In this document: piece by piece, positions 55,105 to 64,000 of the stretch
Layout: each line of letters opens with the position of its first letter
Numbering within the stretch: position 1 is the first letter of the stretch
From: Lepas anatifera
Taxonomy: Eukaryota; Arthropoda; Thecostraca; Lepadidae
Length of the DNA stretch: 64,000 nucleotides
Reading direction: 5' to 3'
Assembly (NCBI GenBank): GCA_034440635.1
Contig: JAOTON010000975.1
Span: 1,116,001-1,180,000, forward strand
Notes under the pieces: model-generated
What the model saw: only the letters and a program-made list of their open reading frames with translations
Database searches by the model: none
What the model was told of the DNA's origin: nothing
Translations under genes and position numbers: made by a program

Positions 55105-58076
55105 CAGGCCATTTTTTAACATGTTAACTGGGGGCCATTTGCCCCCCAGTCAGCGAAATGCCCCCAGTGCCCGGAAATTGCCCCCAGTGAAATAGACAGA
55201 TGACTTAAATTGGCCAAATGCAGACTCACCTAACGAAAATAAGACAGAACACCACCCGTTATTATAACTTTGTTCTATTTTGGCCCAATTGCCAATCCAC
55301 AAAAATTGTGTTAAAAATATCCACCCGTGGCTGTCTACACATCGTGCGAGACGAGGAGTGGCATAGTGATTTTGAAAGAATACAATTTTTGTACAGGAAT
55401 AATTTGGGGATACCTTGTGACGCGTTTATTAGTTCCATATTCTCAGGATCGGTCCCATTAGGGTATTGAAAAGTGAACAGGCCGGTGGTTTGGATGGGTA
55501 TGGTGTGACAGGGTTGAAATTGTGAACACTAGTTCTTAATTTAAATAAATTAATAGAAATCCTGGATTAGAGGACTGTGCTCTGAGCTCGGGGACTTCTT
55601 TTATCTCCCTTCGAAACCACCAGTATAACCTTTATGTAACCGGTGGTGCCATCGCCGTTTTAGCGATGCCTTATTCCTCGCTAGCTCCTTTTACAAGGGG
55701 AGTTTCCATTGTGTTCTTACTCCCCATCATTTCAAGACCAGCTCTGAGGCCCCCAGGTGTGGATCAGAGCCCTCCAGAGCGGCTTCCCCCATCCCCCTCA
55801 GTTGTGCCTTCAGGGACTAGACTAGCTCAGTGACCCCGCCCCGAGATGATGGGAGTTGGCCTAGAGTTATTATTCTCTATCTATTCAAGACCACCTCAGG
55901 GGCCCCTGGTGTAGATCAGGGCCCCCAGAGCAGCTCATGTTTCACCCAGGGATTAGACTAGCTCAGTGGCCCCAGAGATTAGGTCATCAGACTAGCTCAA
56001 TGGGCCCCAGATAGGCTCATAGGGCCTTAAACCAGTTCAAGAAGCCCCCGAACAGTTTAAGGCGCCAGATCACCTCAGGGGGCCTCAGGCCGACTTAAGG
56101 GGCTATCACAATCTCAGCGCCTAGACCAGCTTAGGGTACCCCCAGAACCCAGATCCACTCTTGGGGCCCAGATCAGCTCTTGGGACCCAATATAATTTCA
56201 GGGGCCCCAACTCAGGTCAGGGGCAAGATCAAGTCAGGTCAAGGGGCAAGATCAAGTCAGGGGCACCAAATTAGCTCAGGGATCTCTCGCCAGCTCTGGG
56301 CCCAATCAGTTCAAAAGCCTCAGAGCTGTTCAGGGGACAGCAGATCGGCCTATAGGGCACCAGACCAGCTTTGGGGACAAAAAATCAGATCAGTGGTCCC
56401 CGACCAGCTCGGGGCTCTGATCAGCTCGGGGGTACCACATTAAGTCAGGAGGAACTTAATCAGCTCAGGAGCCCTGTACCAACTCAGGGGCCTCATCAGC
56501 CTCTGTGGGTTCAGCTCAGCTCAGGACTTTACAGCTGCTCAGGAAATCACTTAATCAACCCAGGAGGCCCAGGTCAGCTTAAAGGGCACCATATTAGCTC
56601 AGGTGGCACCAGACTAACTCATAGGGCATCAGCTGGGTCTCAGGAGGCAAAATGATGACTAAGGAGGCACCAGATCAGCTCAGTGGGCATCAGTTCAGCT
56701 CAAGGAGCAATATTAATGATCAGGGGGCACCAGATCGATCAGCTCGAGGGCCCAAATAAATTCTTAGTCCCCAGACCAGAGCGGGGGTATAATCAGCTCA
56801 GGGAGCACTATATCACCTCAAAGGACAAGGGATCAGCTTAGTCTTTCCCGACCAGCTCGGGGCCCAGATTAGCTCGGGGGGTACCAGATCAAAACAGGAG
56901 GCACTTAATCAGTCCAGGAGCCCCATACCAGCTCAGGGGCCCTCATCAGCCTCAGTGGGCCCAGCTCAGCTCAGGGCCCCAGAGCTGCTAAGGAGATTGT
57001 TTAATCAACTCAGGAGGCCCATATCAGCTTAAAGGGTACCAAATAGGCTCAGGGTGCGCCAAACTAGATCAGGGGGCACCAGACTAGGTCAGAGGGCATG
57101 GGATGGGCTCAGGAGGCACAATTATGGCTCAGGGGGCACCAGATTGACTCAGGGGCACCAGATTAGCTTAGAGGGCACGTGATCAGCTCAAGGGGCCAAA
57201 ACCAGCTCAATGGGCACCAGATGAGCTCAAGGGGCACCAGATTAGCTCCGCCCGTACGATTATTGGCGACGATGAGGCATTAGCTGGAAACGGATTATGT
57301 GCTCTTACTCCTACCGGGTGCTTGAAAAGGCGACAGAATGCCCTAGCTGACGAAAAAAGCCTCTAAATTATCAAATAATAGTTTTTAGTTGCACCTAGGT
57401 TCAACGGCGGAGGGCACCAAATTTCGAGCGGCACGACACAAACGGGGTACACCGCCTAGCGATCATAAGGGCACTCCGGCACCGATGGGGGAGCACGTGC
57501 CCCCTGTGCCCCATCCTGGCTGCGCCCCTGCCCACATCTCAGCCAGTACCGTGACATTGCATGATGTTCTCATTTCACACACAGTCAGTTGTCAGCGCTA
57601 AGAGCTCGTTCCTGGATGAGACGGGACACGGTGTAATCAAAGTGCGTAAGACTGGTTGCTGGTGTGGCGGTATGAAGTGCTTAGCATTTTTGGTATGTTA
57701 AAACAATTAGTCTTAATCAGTGATACAAGTCGCTTTTTCTGTGGTTTTATGACTACCGCTATGGCTCATTTTTAGCCTCAAATCTGGCTTTTGTATTGTT
57801 TATTTGGCTATTTTAGTGGAAATAAAACTTTGCCCCTCTTTTGTCCTTTTTCTAACTCGGTTTGATATTTTTCGCTGAAAAAAAACCTGACAGCCCTGGA
57901 CAGCATCTATAATCTCTAGACATGGAATAACACAAAAATTGAGAAACATTTTTAAACACTAACGCGTCTAAGTTTTATTAAACCCCCTCAAAATGGGGTC
58001 TTGCTCCCCTGAAGACACTATAATGGCCAGCACAAGAAATGCCCCCCCCACTGACTTTTCCTTAAAAATGCCCTTC
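55105..58076 (+). mobile_element. hAT-like family X, copy 3 (carries a minisatellite block)
   Basis: Starts CAGGCCATTTTTTAACATG; reverse-complemented right end GAAGGGCATTTTTAAGG. Flanks GTAAGGGC (55097-55104) and GGAAGGGC (58077-58084) agree at 7 of 8. Left block 55105-55350 and right block about 57533-58076 align with copy 2 at 47353-48633. About 2.2 kb in between is extra and contains the array. That extra block ends in a hAT-like terminus CCTGGCTGCGCCCCTG at about 57514-57530, whose left partner I cannot find. Confidence 0.8.
55740..57250. repeat. AGCTCAGGGGGCACCAGATC minisatellite (~20-bp monomer)
   Basis: Monomers of 19-21 bp, consensus close to AGCTCAGGGGGCACCAGATC, run for about 1.5 kb. 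A block is duplicated: 56401-56620 and 56849-57070 share the order of variant monomers (CGACCAGCTCGGGG ... CATCAGCCTC ... AGCTGCT ... TTAATCAACTCAGGAGGCCC), offset 448 bp. Same monomer family as 15520-16230. Confidence 0.9.
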
Positions 58077-58275
58077 GGAAGGGCCCTCCTAAGGACACGA
58101 TTCTGTAACAAGCAGGGCACTTTTACCCATCAGGGCCCTTTGGCGCTGTCGCAGGGGCCCTTTTCGGGGCCCCCCTGAGCGAAATCCTGGCTACGCCCCT
58201 GAATACATACGAACACTTAAGGTGACATTTAAAATTTCTCCGCACATAGCCAAACGCAATACAAAGTTTAAGTTA

Positions 58276-58278
<3 letters not shown>

Positions 58279-58350
<72 letters not shown>
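58279..58350. repeat. (TA)36 microsatellite
   Basis: Seventy-two uninterrupted bases of TA, 70 bp downstream of the right target duplication of the 55044 element. Able to extrude or slip; the minus-strand YIYI frame across it is spurious. Confidence 0.97.
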
Positions 58351-58351
<1 letters not shown>

Positions 58352-58354
<3 letters not shown>

Positions 58355-59395
58355 CGACGGTGAGACTTTGAAGGTTTCGCTCCGAATTCGATAATGATAG
58401 ATAATGAAATGAGTGAATTTGATACTGCAATAATTATATTTTTAGGAGTTTTATAGAGAGCGCAAATTATTTATGTTGAAATTAGCCGTTAGATAAATTA
58501 TAACTATTATTGCACAAAAGCAGCGGCAGCGGTTTACCCAGAAAGGTTTTCTTAATTGCACAGTGAGTGAACAATACTTTTCAACTCGTAACTTTAAAAT
58601 GTACAGAACAAACAAAACTATTATAGGCAAACCAGGCAAACATATCCATCTATCGTAAGGAAGAGACTAGTCCCTATTGCCTACATCCCGCCGGACAAAC
58701 AAGAATCGATCGCCCTCATTACTGTAGTTTGGATGGTATGGCGTGTGGGGATGGGCTCCGCTGAAAAAGCCGGTCAGCACTGAAGAACCTACTTCTCACT
58801 CGGTCCTTAGAGCAGGCTCCCTTCTTCCTCCTGAACCCAGCCTCCAGCTGGAACAAGGACAAGTTTCCCTTCAGCAGCACAAACATCTTGAAGTTAATGA
58901 AGCTAGCGGAACTCCTATCGGGCCTCAGAATGTCTCAGCTCATTGAGCCTCTCCGCCGCGGCCGTATTGGGGATGGTCTTATAGTGGTTGAAACAAGGTT
59001 ACAAACACGCCACTGCTGTGCGCGGGAGTGTGGCTCTGGTCCTCAGCCTCTTATGACCGTCCAGCAGGCAACGATGCGTCAACTCCTAAGCCCAGTGATG
59101 TGGGCCGCAAGGCGTGTGGGGCGGGCTCCATGAGTGGGTTTGCCAACACGCCAACGCTCTTCTCCGAACTTTCCTTGATCGGTTACCATCCGCTTCCGCT
59201 CCTGAGATCCTCCAGCGTAATCCATCTTCCTCCTCATCATTTTTTTTTTTTTTTCAAATGTAGTGACTTTTGGTGGTGTGTGTTATTAAGAATATACAAG
59301 CGGTTTGGTTGCTTTAATCCTGGGCAGTGCCATAGGCTGGTTCGATATCGGTAGTGCTGTTGACGGCGTCCAGGAGTTTTTATAAAAATTTAAAT
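58352..59395. other. Unassigned DNA; possible retroposed copy before poly-A
   Basis: 58740-59200 is more GC-rich than the neighbourhood and open in one frame (NILKLMKLAELLSGLRMSQL and on), ending a few hundred bases before a long poly-A. A processed retrocopy or a retrotransposon 3' end is possible; I recognise no family. Confidence 0.35.
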
Positions 59396-59397
59396 AA

Positions 59398-59434
59398 AAA
59401 AAAAAAAAAAAAAAAAAAAAAACCCCCCAATAAA

Positions 59435-59492
<58 letters not shown>
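59398..59492. repeat. Long poly-A tract(s)
   Basis: Two A-rich runs (about 59397-59422 and 59445-59492) separated by CCCCCCAATAAAAAAAAATTT. Typical of a retrotransposed 3' end on the plus strand, or of assembly noise in homopolymers. The Lys-rich frame is an artefact. Confidence 0.85.
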
Positions 59493-59493
<1 letters not shown>

Positions 59494-59514
59494 AGTGATT
59501 GATGAGTTGTTAAG

Positions 59515-59590
59515 ATGTTCCCTGGCCTCTCTCCCGTCGAATCCGGAAATGTAAAAAACACTGAAGATTATATATTCGGGCTACATAAAG
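59515..59590. repeat. Fragment shared with the nested hAT MITE at 16600
   Basis: TTAAGATGTTCCCTGGCCT, then CGAATCCGGAAATGTAAAAA and ACATTCGGGC-like sequence match 16765-16850 in the same orientation. Confidence 0.75.
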
Positions 59591-59594
59591 CCCT

Positions 59595-60087
59595 TCTAGG
59601 TCAGATAAGGATTTTCCTGACCTGAGGTCAGGTCAAGGTCAAATTGGGAAAAATGCATATCATTAGAACTGCAATGAAGAGGCGAATCTAACGCAGTTAA
59701 AAAAACGCTCTATCTCTATCCATCACCAAGTTATTCAGTTAAAACCATTTTTTTCATTCATGTATTTCCACCGAAGAGGTCATGGCTCGTACCTGACCTT
59801 AGGTCATCGATATAAAAATACCAGAATATATTTTAGAGAACTCGGTGGGCCCATTACGTGGTATGAGTTTCAATCGGAATTCACCCTGTTCCGATTTATG
59901 CTATCTTAAACTTTTTTAGGTCAGGTCACTTGACCTGTACTGGTGACCTGACCTTAAAATTTTGACAAAAGTTGTAAAAATGATGAGAGAAAGATACACC
60001 AAGTACAGCGGCACTACGTGCCGCCGTTTTTGTGTTATTTCCAAAAAATCCGAGGGTACTCGCCACCCCTGTCAATGCGCGTGTTAA
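59595..60087 (-). mobile_element. AGGTCA-rich MITE family C, truncated
   Basis: Minus-strand start at 60087: TTAACACGCGCATTGACAGG, then the GC hairpin ACGGCGGCAC-GTA-GTGCCGCTGT at about 60009-60031, then TCAGGTCACCAGTACAGGTC. Cut off at about 59595 next to another repeat fragment. Confidence 0.75.
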
Positions 60088-61240
60088 TTCACGTTGTGAA
60101 AACGGACATTATCTTCGGAATGTCATGGCAACATCGTCAACAGTCAACGGCCAATCAAAATCGAGATCACTCTGTGCAAGTAATTCTGCAAACAGCTGTT
60201 AGTGCTGAAGCTGCTATTATTTTGAAAGGCTCTAGAAAATTTGTAAAAATAGTATTCTTGGCTGATTTTTTTGCCAAAAACCTCATGGTTTCAAAAATAA
60301 AATGTTTCAGCTTTCTATTCAATCATTTTTTTTGATACAGTTCTGAAATAGGCTTTTATAGCTTCAAAAAAGTGTGATTTCTCCAATGCCCTACATAGTA
60401 ATCGTTGTGCCTTTCCAGCCCTGATGACGTAATGCTGCCAAAAACTTGAACGGGGTCTGTACTAACATCCCCTGTGTTATTAGCAATTCTCTCTATTGTG
60501 GGACCGGGGCGAAGCATCATTTCTTCGATATGATGAAATCGTTTCCTAACGTCTAAATAAATAGCTAACTGAGCAACCAAATAAATAAATATGGGGCTGT
60601 CCTGAGCTACCGCCTCATCACACGATTTACTCGTGTATGTATAATTTAGTCCATGCTTGAAGTTTGATATGCATCCAAATATTTTTAGACGCTGCTCTTG
60701 TGGACACCACCAAAATCATGTTTGCAATAACTCACAATTGCATATCCCGTAGCGGAATCATATGTCATAATCCATGCAAATACCAGCCATGATCAGAGAA
60801 TAGAACCCAGACCAGAATCGATAGCTTCCTCATGCAGAGGCCCCGGGCCCTACGCCACAACGGTGCAATGCCCTGAGATGTATGTGCGATGAAGGAAACT
60901 GGCAAATGCTTACCCCGTAATGGCCAATTTGTCGCAAATTTATGGCATGCTGGAACAGGTTTTGTCATCTTTATTCCCATCTGTCTGCCACACCGGGACT
61001 ACGCACGCCATAGGCGGATGCAGGAGTTTCGATTAGGGAGGACACTTGCGCAGGGGAGCGTTATTTGGGCCAAGTGGACGCCACTTTTTGGTGGCGTGAC
61101 CTTTTGGGAATGGGGGCACCGATCGCATCCTGGGGGGGACGGGGGGGCACTGACAGTCACGTCTCAAGAAGAGCTTAGACTTAGAGTCAATGCTAAATCA
61201 CGAGAGTGCATCTTAATAACGTTAGTACAGCCCCTGATTC
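60088..61240. other. Unassigned DNA with a possible decayed hAT MITE
   Basis: No gene recognised. CATAGGCGGATGCAGGAG at 61009 and TTCAGCCCATA near 61248 may be the ends of a decayed MITE of the 61878 type; the flanks do not match. Confidence 0.35.
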
Positions 61241-61416
61241 AGCCCATACTCCCGCAGCTGGGAGCGCCTCTGTGCGGAGTACCGCCGCGGGCTATGACCG
61301 GTCGGCGTCAGGCCGTGGTCAGTCTAGACACGCCAGTTGACTGGAGTAGTGAGGGAGGAGGCGGGACGGCGCGCGAGCTGTGACTGCGGTGACCTATTGA
61401 GAGCCAGCCAAGACAG
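61241..61416 (+). other. GC/CpG-rich stretch ending in a splice-donor-like site
   Basis: About 61250-61385 is CpG-rich (CCGCCGCGGGC, GGGACGGCGCGCGAGC) within AT-rich DNA and is followed by GACAG then GTAGGA (61417 on), a plausible 5' splice site. Could be a non-coding first exon with promoter, or simply the GC-rich tail of a repeat. No coding call is made. Confidence 0.3.
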
Positions 61417-61429
61417 GTAGGAACAAATC

Positions 61430-61869
61430 TATGAGCGCATAAACCATTTTGCAGCTTGACGCGTGAAATTTCACAAATCTTACATTACCAAGATGTGCGG
61501 AAATATTTCCAGTAGCATTTAACCACCTCGATGCTTGATTTACTTGCCTAGGAAACGTCTAAATTAAAACGTTGGGGTAGCTACGCATGTATCGAGTAGT
61601 AGTGGGTGAAGAACACAGTCCTTCAATTCTAATGTTTAATTCAAATGGGCCTAAATTAATTCCCAAAAATATTTCCTAGTACTGTCTGGGCTCATTTTAT
61701 ACATACCACCGCCTGGGGGTCCGACTGAACCATCTTAAAATCTTGGCAATCAAAGGTGATTCTTCTACTACTAAACTAGGTTTGAAGCGTATGCGCTGAG
61801 CTATCACAGGGGGGGAATAAGTCCCATTTAGACTGCCCTTATAACTAAGGAAAACTATTTAAACTCGGA
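61430..61869. other. Unassigned AT-rich DNA
   Basis: Nothing recognised. Confidence 0.35.
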
Positions 61870-61877
61870 AGTCATGG

Positions 61878-62094
61878 CATATGTGGATCCAGAGGGGCAA
61901 AGAGGGCACGTGCCTCCTCCCCGATCGACCCTCGGCGCCCCCTGAAATGGTCCCAGGATGCGAAAATCGCCGCCCATCGATAGGATTTTCGCCCAGCTAA
62001 CAGGTTTTGCCGGTCAAAAGTGGCGCCCCCTTGTCCGGATGGCGCCCCGCCCCGGGAAGGTGCACCCTAATCGGCATTCCTGAATCCGCCTATG
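61878..62094 (+). mobile_element. 217-bp hAT-type MITE (CATRNGYGGATCC ends)
   Basis: TIRs CATATGTGGATCCAGAGG and, reverse-complemented, CATAGGCGGATTCAGG. Flanks AGTCATGG (61870-61877) and AGCCATGG (62095-62102) agree at 7 of 8. Shares CCCGATCGACCCTCGGCGCC and the inner order of 50563-50820. Confidence 0.85.
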
Positions 62095-62411
62095 AGCCAT
62101 GGTCGTGGCTATGGTGTCAAATGCTGTATTTTGTTTCGTTTAAAAGTTATATACACAAACTTATTTGAAAATATGACCTCTAGTGATATCTGGTGATCTC
62201 GAATGCTGTTTATAAAATTGATAAAGTAGTTTGACATTGAAGATATTAACTAGATCAATAAAACTTCAAAATAATATAGATCACCATTACTCCCACACAT
62301 CCCTAAACGTTTTTCCAACCCTCTTGGGTTTTTTAGATCTCTGAGAGGGGGGGCCTTTATGGGAGCTTCCTCTACTGCATGTTGAAGCCAGACCCCTCTC
62401 CACTCCACGTG

Positions 62412-63090
62412 TTAACACGCGCATTGACGGGGGCGGGTACCCGCCTCCCCCTCGGGTTATTCGGAGATAGTAGAAAAACGGCGGCGCGCAGCGCCGCCGT
62501 ACTTGGTATGCCTTTTCCCTCATCATTTTTACAACTTCTGTGAAAATTTTAAGGTTAGGTCATCTCAGGTCAGGTCACCAGTACAGGTCAAGTGACCCGA
62601 CCTCAAAAAAAATTTAAGATAGCATAAGTCGGAGCAGGGTGAACTTATCCCATTGAAACTCGTATCACATAATGGCCCCACCTAGTTCTTTAAAATGTGT
62701 TCCGGTATTTTTTATATCGATGACCTAAGGTCAGGTACGAGGCATGACCTCTCCATTGTAAATACATGGAAAAATGGTTTTTACGGAATAACTCAGTAAC
62801 GGATGGTGATAGAGCATTTATTTTAGCTGCATTAGACTAGCCTGGGCTTTGCAGTTCTAATTATATGCATTTTATATAATTTGACCCTGACCTGACCTCA
62901 GGTCAGGTCAAATCCTTGATTTGACCTAGCAAGGTCAAATTATATATCATTCGATTCGGCTTGCTGAGAGGATTCATATAGTTCAAGTCGTTTTGCTCTA
63001 TCTTTACTTGTTCAGATTTAATGGCCGAAAAACTGAAAGTACATGTTATCCCTATGACGGCATGTTTTGACCTCTCGTGACTTTAAATGT
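62412..63090 (+). mobile_element. AGGTCA-rich MITE family C, right end missing
   Basis: Starts TTAACACGCGCATTGACGGG. A perfect GC hairpin lies at 62478-62487/62491-62500 (ACGGCGGCGC, loop GCA). AGGTCA-rich body includes CTGACCTGACCTCAGGTC near 62887. 62870-63090 is inverse to 48950-49150. The right terminus is absent. Confidence 0.75.
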
Positions 63091-64000
63091 GACTTGACAA
63101 CAGAGGTGCAGAAAGTATACTGGCTGTCACAAACTCAATGCGACATATGCCTCCTCTGTCACACAAAGCTGGAAATGATAATTTTATACTTGAATACTAT
63201 TTCCGATATGCTGAATGTCATCTACCTGTCTCTTACTTTTTGCAACTGACAAGGTTCAAGCACCAAGCCATTACCGCATGAAAGTATTAAACTGTGTTTT
63301 CATTTTTAGATCATGTTTATGTTTTGGAAGGAAAATTTCCAATTATGGATCATTGTTTTCAGTGCTGGGATCATAACTATTATTGGCAACTCTGACTGCA
63401 GTTTCCCAACGACATGCATTTCCTTTTTGAAGAAGTTTCCATTTTTGGAAGGAGTGTTTCCAATTATGGTACATTTCCCATGATTAAATGTGGCAATTAT
63501 CATGAAAATTATAATTGGGAACTAATCTATAAATGGGAGCGTACACCTACACACAATTGGGAACCCTGATCACAGCTTCCCCCTCCCACTGAACTTCCAT
63601 CTCACATATCAACAAAAGGGACAAAAATGTCAATGTCAACATAGGATTTGGATCTACCTAAAATGTGTTGGTAAAGTGGACCTTAGGTAGCATTTTTATA
63701 GCCAGATCAAATGCTTAAAATTTCCCCAACACCTGATTATCACCTGCCTGGTCGTTCCTTCTTGCAGTAAAAACTCTGAGGCAACTACCCTGCATAGATG
63801 TAAAATTATGTCTATTGGCCTATTGGTACAGAGGTATTGGAAATCTCATACCAAAGAAAGATCCAGTGTATAAGTCAAAATCCTGCTTTAACTCCAGGCA
63901 GTTCAGGTCCTGTGTGTTGCTTACTACCACTGGTAGTAAGCAACACACCCCCAACCAGCGTTTTTCAAAGTCCCTTTCTTTCTGAGATTTATTTTCTGTG
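63091..64000. other. Unassigned AT-rich DNA
   Basis: No gene recognised. The word TTTCCAATTATGG recurs at 63338 and 63458 with similar flanks (GGAAGG upstream), and ATAATTGGGAAC occurs on the opposite sense near 63509, hinting at a decayed short repeat. Confidence 0.4.

Larger units (their letters stand above)
55044..58201 (+). mobile_element. hAT-type MITE (CAGGGGCGTAGCCA ends), enlarged by nested elements
   Basis: TIRs CAGGGGCGTAGCCAATGG and, reverse-complemented, CAGGGGCGTAGCCAGG. Perfect 8-bp duplication AATACATA (55036-55043, 58202-58209). Outer parts 55044-55104 and 58077-58201 together match the 277-bp MITE at 42369-42645. The remaining 3 kb is family X copy 3, inserted into it. No ORF of note. 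Confidence 0.92.

Noticed and set aside
58191..58430. 79-codon protein with an Ile-Tyr run
   Set aside because: Direct translation of (TA)36.
59354..59554. Lys-rich 66-codon protein
   Set aside because: Direct translation of poly-A tracts.
61009..61248. Another complete hAT MITE
   Set aside because: The left end is convincing, but the right end is poor and the 8-bp flanks disagree, so it is listed only as possible.
60889..61383. 164-codon plus frame
   Set aside because: It runs through a probable decayed MITE and a GC-rich patch with no motif; not a convincing gene.

Overview
This 64 kb window is non-coding-rich animal (metazoan) nuclear DNA, and almost everything recognisable in it is transposable-element material. 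The evidence is fossil non-LTR retrotransposon reverse transcriptases, tRNA-headed SINEs, hAT-type DNA transposons with 8-bp target duplications, TTAA-flanked MITEs, minisatellites, microsatellites and splice-site-like signals, with no bacterial-type operons. The element mix suggests an (aquatic?) invertebrate, but I cannot name a species. I see no complete host gene. Coordinates were counted by hand and may be off by a few bases.

Layout. 1-1944: 3' part of an L1/Tx1-like retrotransposon. 3.3-5.7 kb: TTAA-flanked, AGGTCA-rich MITEs. 5.7-10.3 kb: mostly unassigned sequence, with one MITE fragment, a SINE tail and a paired-hairpin site. 10.5-17.2 kb: one 6.7 kb hAT-type element with a perfect 8-bp target duplication. 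It holds a large GGCGCC minisatellite with a ~373-bp higher-order repeat, AGGTCA-rich MITE material, a second minisatellite and a nested 502-bp hAT MITE. 18.7-20.3 kb: decayed transposon protein (minus) next to a tRNA-SINE. 21.0-26.8 kb: four AGGTCA-rich MITEs, one split by a fused SINE-LINE. 27.2-28.0 and 43.3-44.7 kb: copies of one repeat. 31.2 kb: SINE with a 16-bp target duplication. 34.7-35.1 kb: eight tandem copies of a 47-bp unit. 36.2-41.2 kb: a TTAA MITE split by a 4.0 kb fold-back element with ~750-bp inverted arms. 42.4-45.0, 47.4-48.6 and 55.0-58.2 kb: two hAT MITEs and three copies of a further hAT-like family ('X'), deeply nested. 48.8-52.7 kb: TTAA MITEs. 54.4-54.8 kb: a CpG-rich stretch that may be the first exon of a host gene. 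58-64 kb: (TA)36, poly-A, MITE fragments and a small hAT MITE.

How the pieces work together. Two non-autonomous classes dominate. (1) AGGTCA/TGACCT-rich MITEs insert at TTAA, which is supported by paralogous empty sites, and several carry a short GC-rich hairpin close to one end. (2) hAT-type elements have 8-bp duplications and TIRs starting CAGTGGCGGATCC, CAGGGGCGTAGCC, CATRGGCGGATCC or CAGGSCATTTTTTAA. Two of the hAT insertions contain GC-rich arrays of ~20-bp monomers organised into higher-order repeats. The strongest lead in the window is therefore hAT transposons as carriers, and possibly sources, of satellite arrays. Nesting allows relative dating of many insertions.
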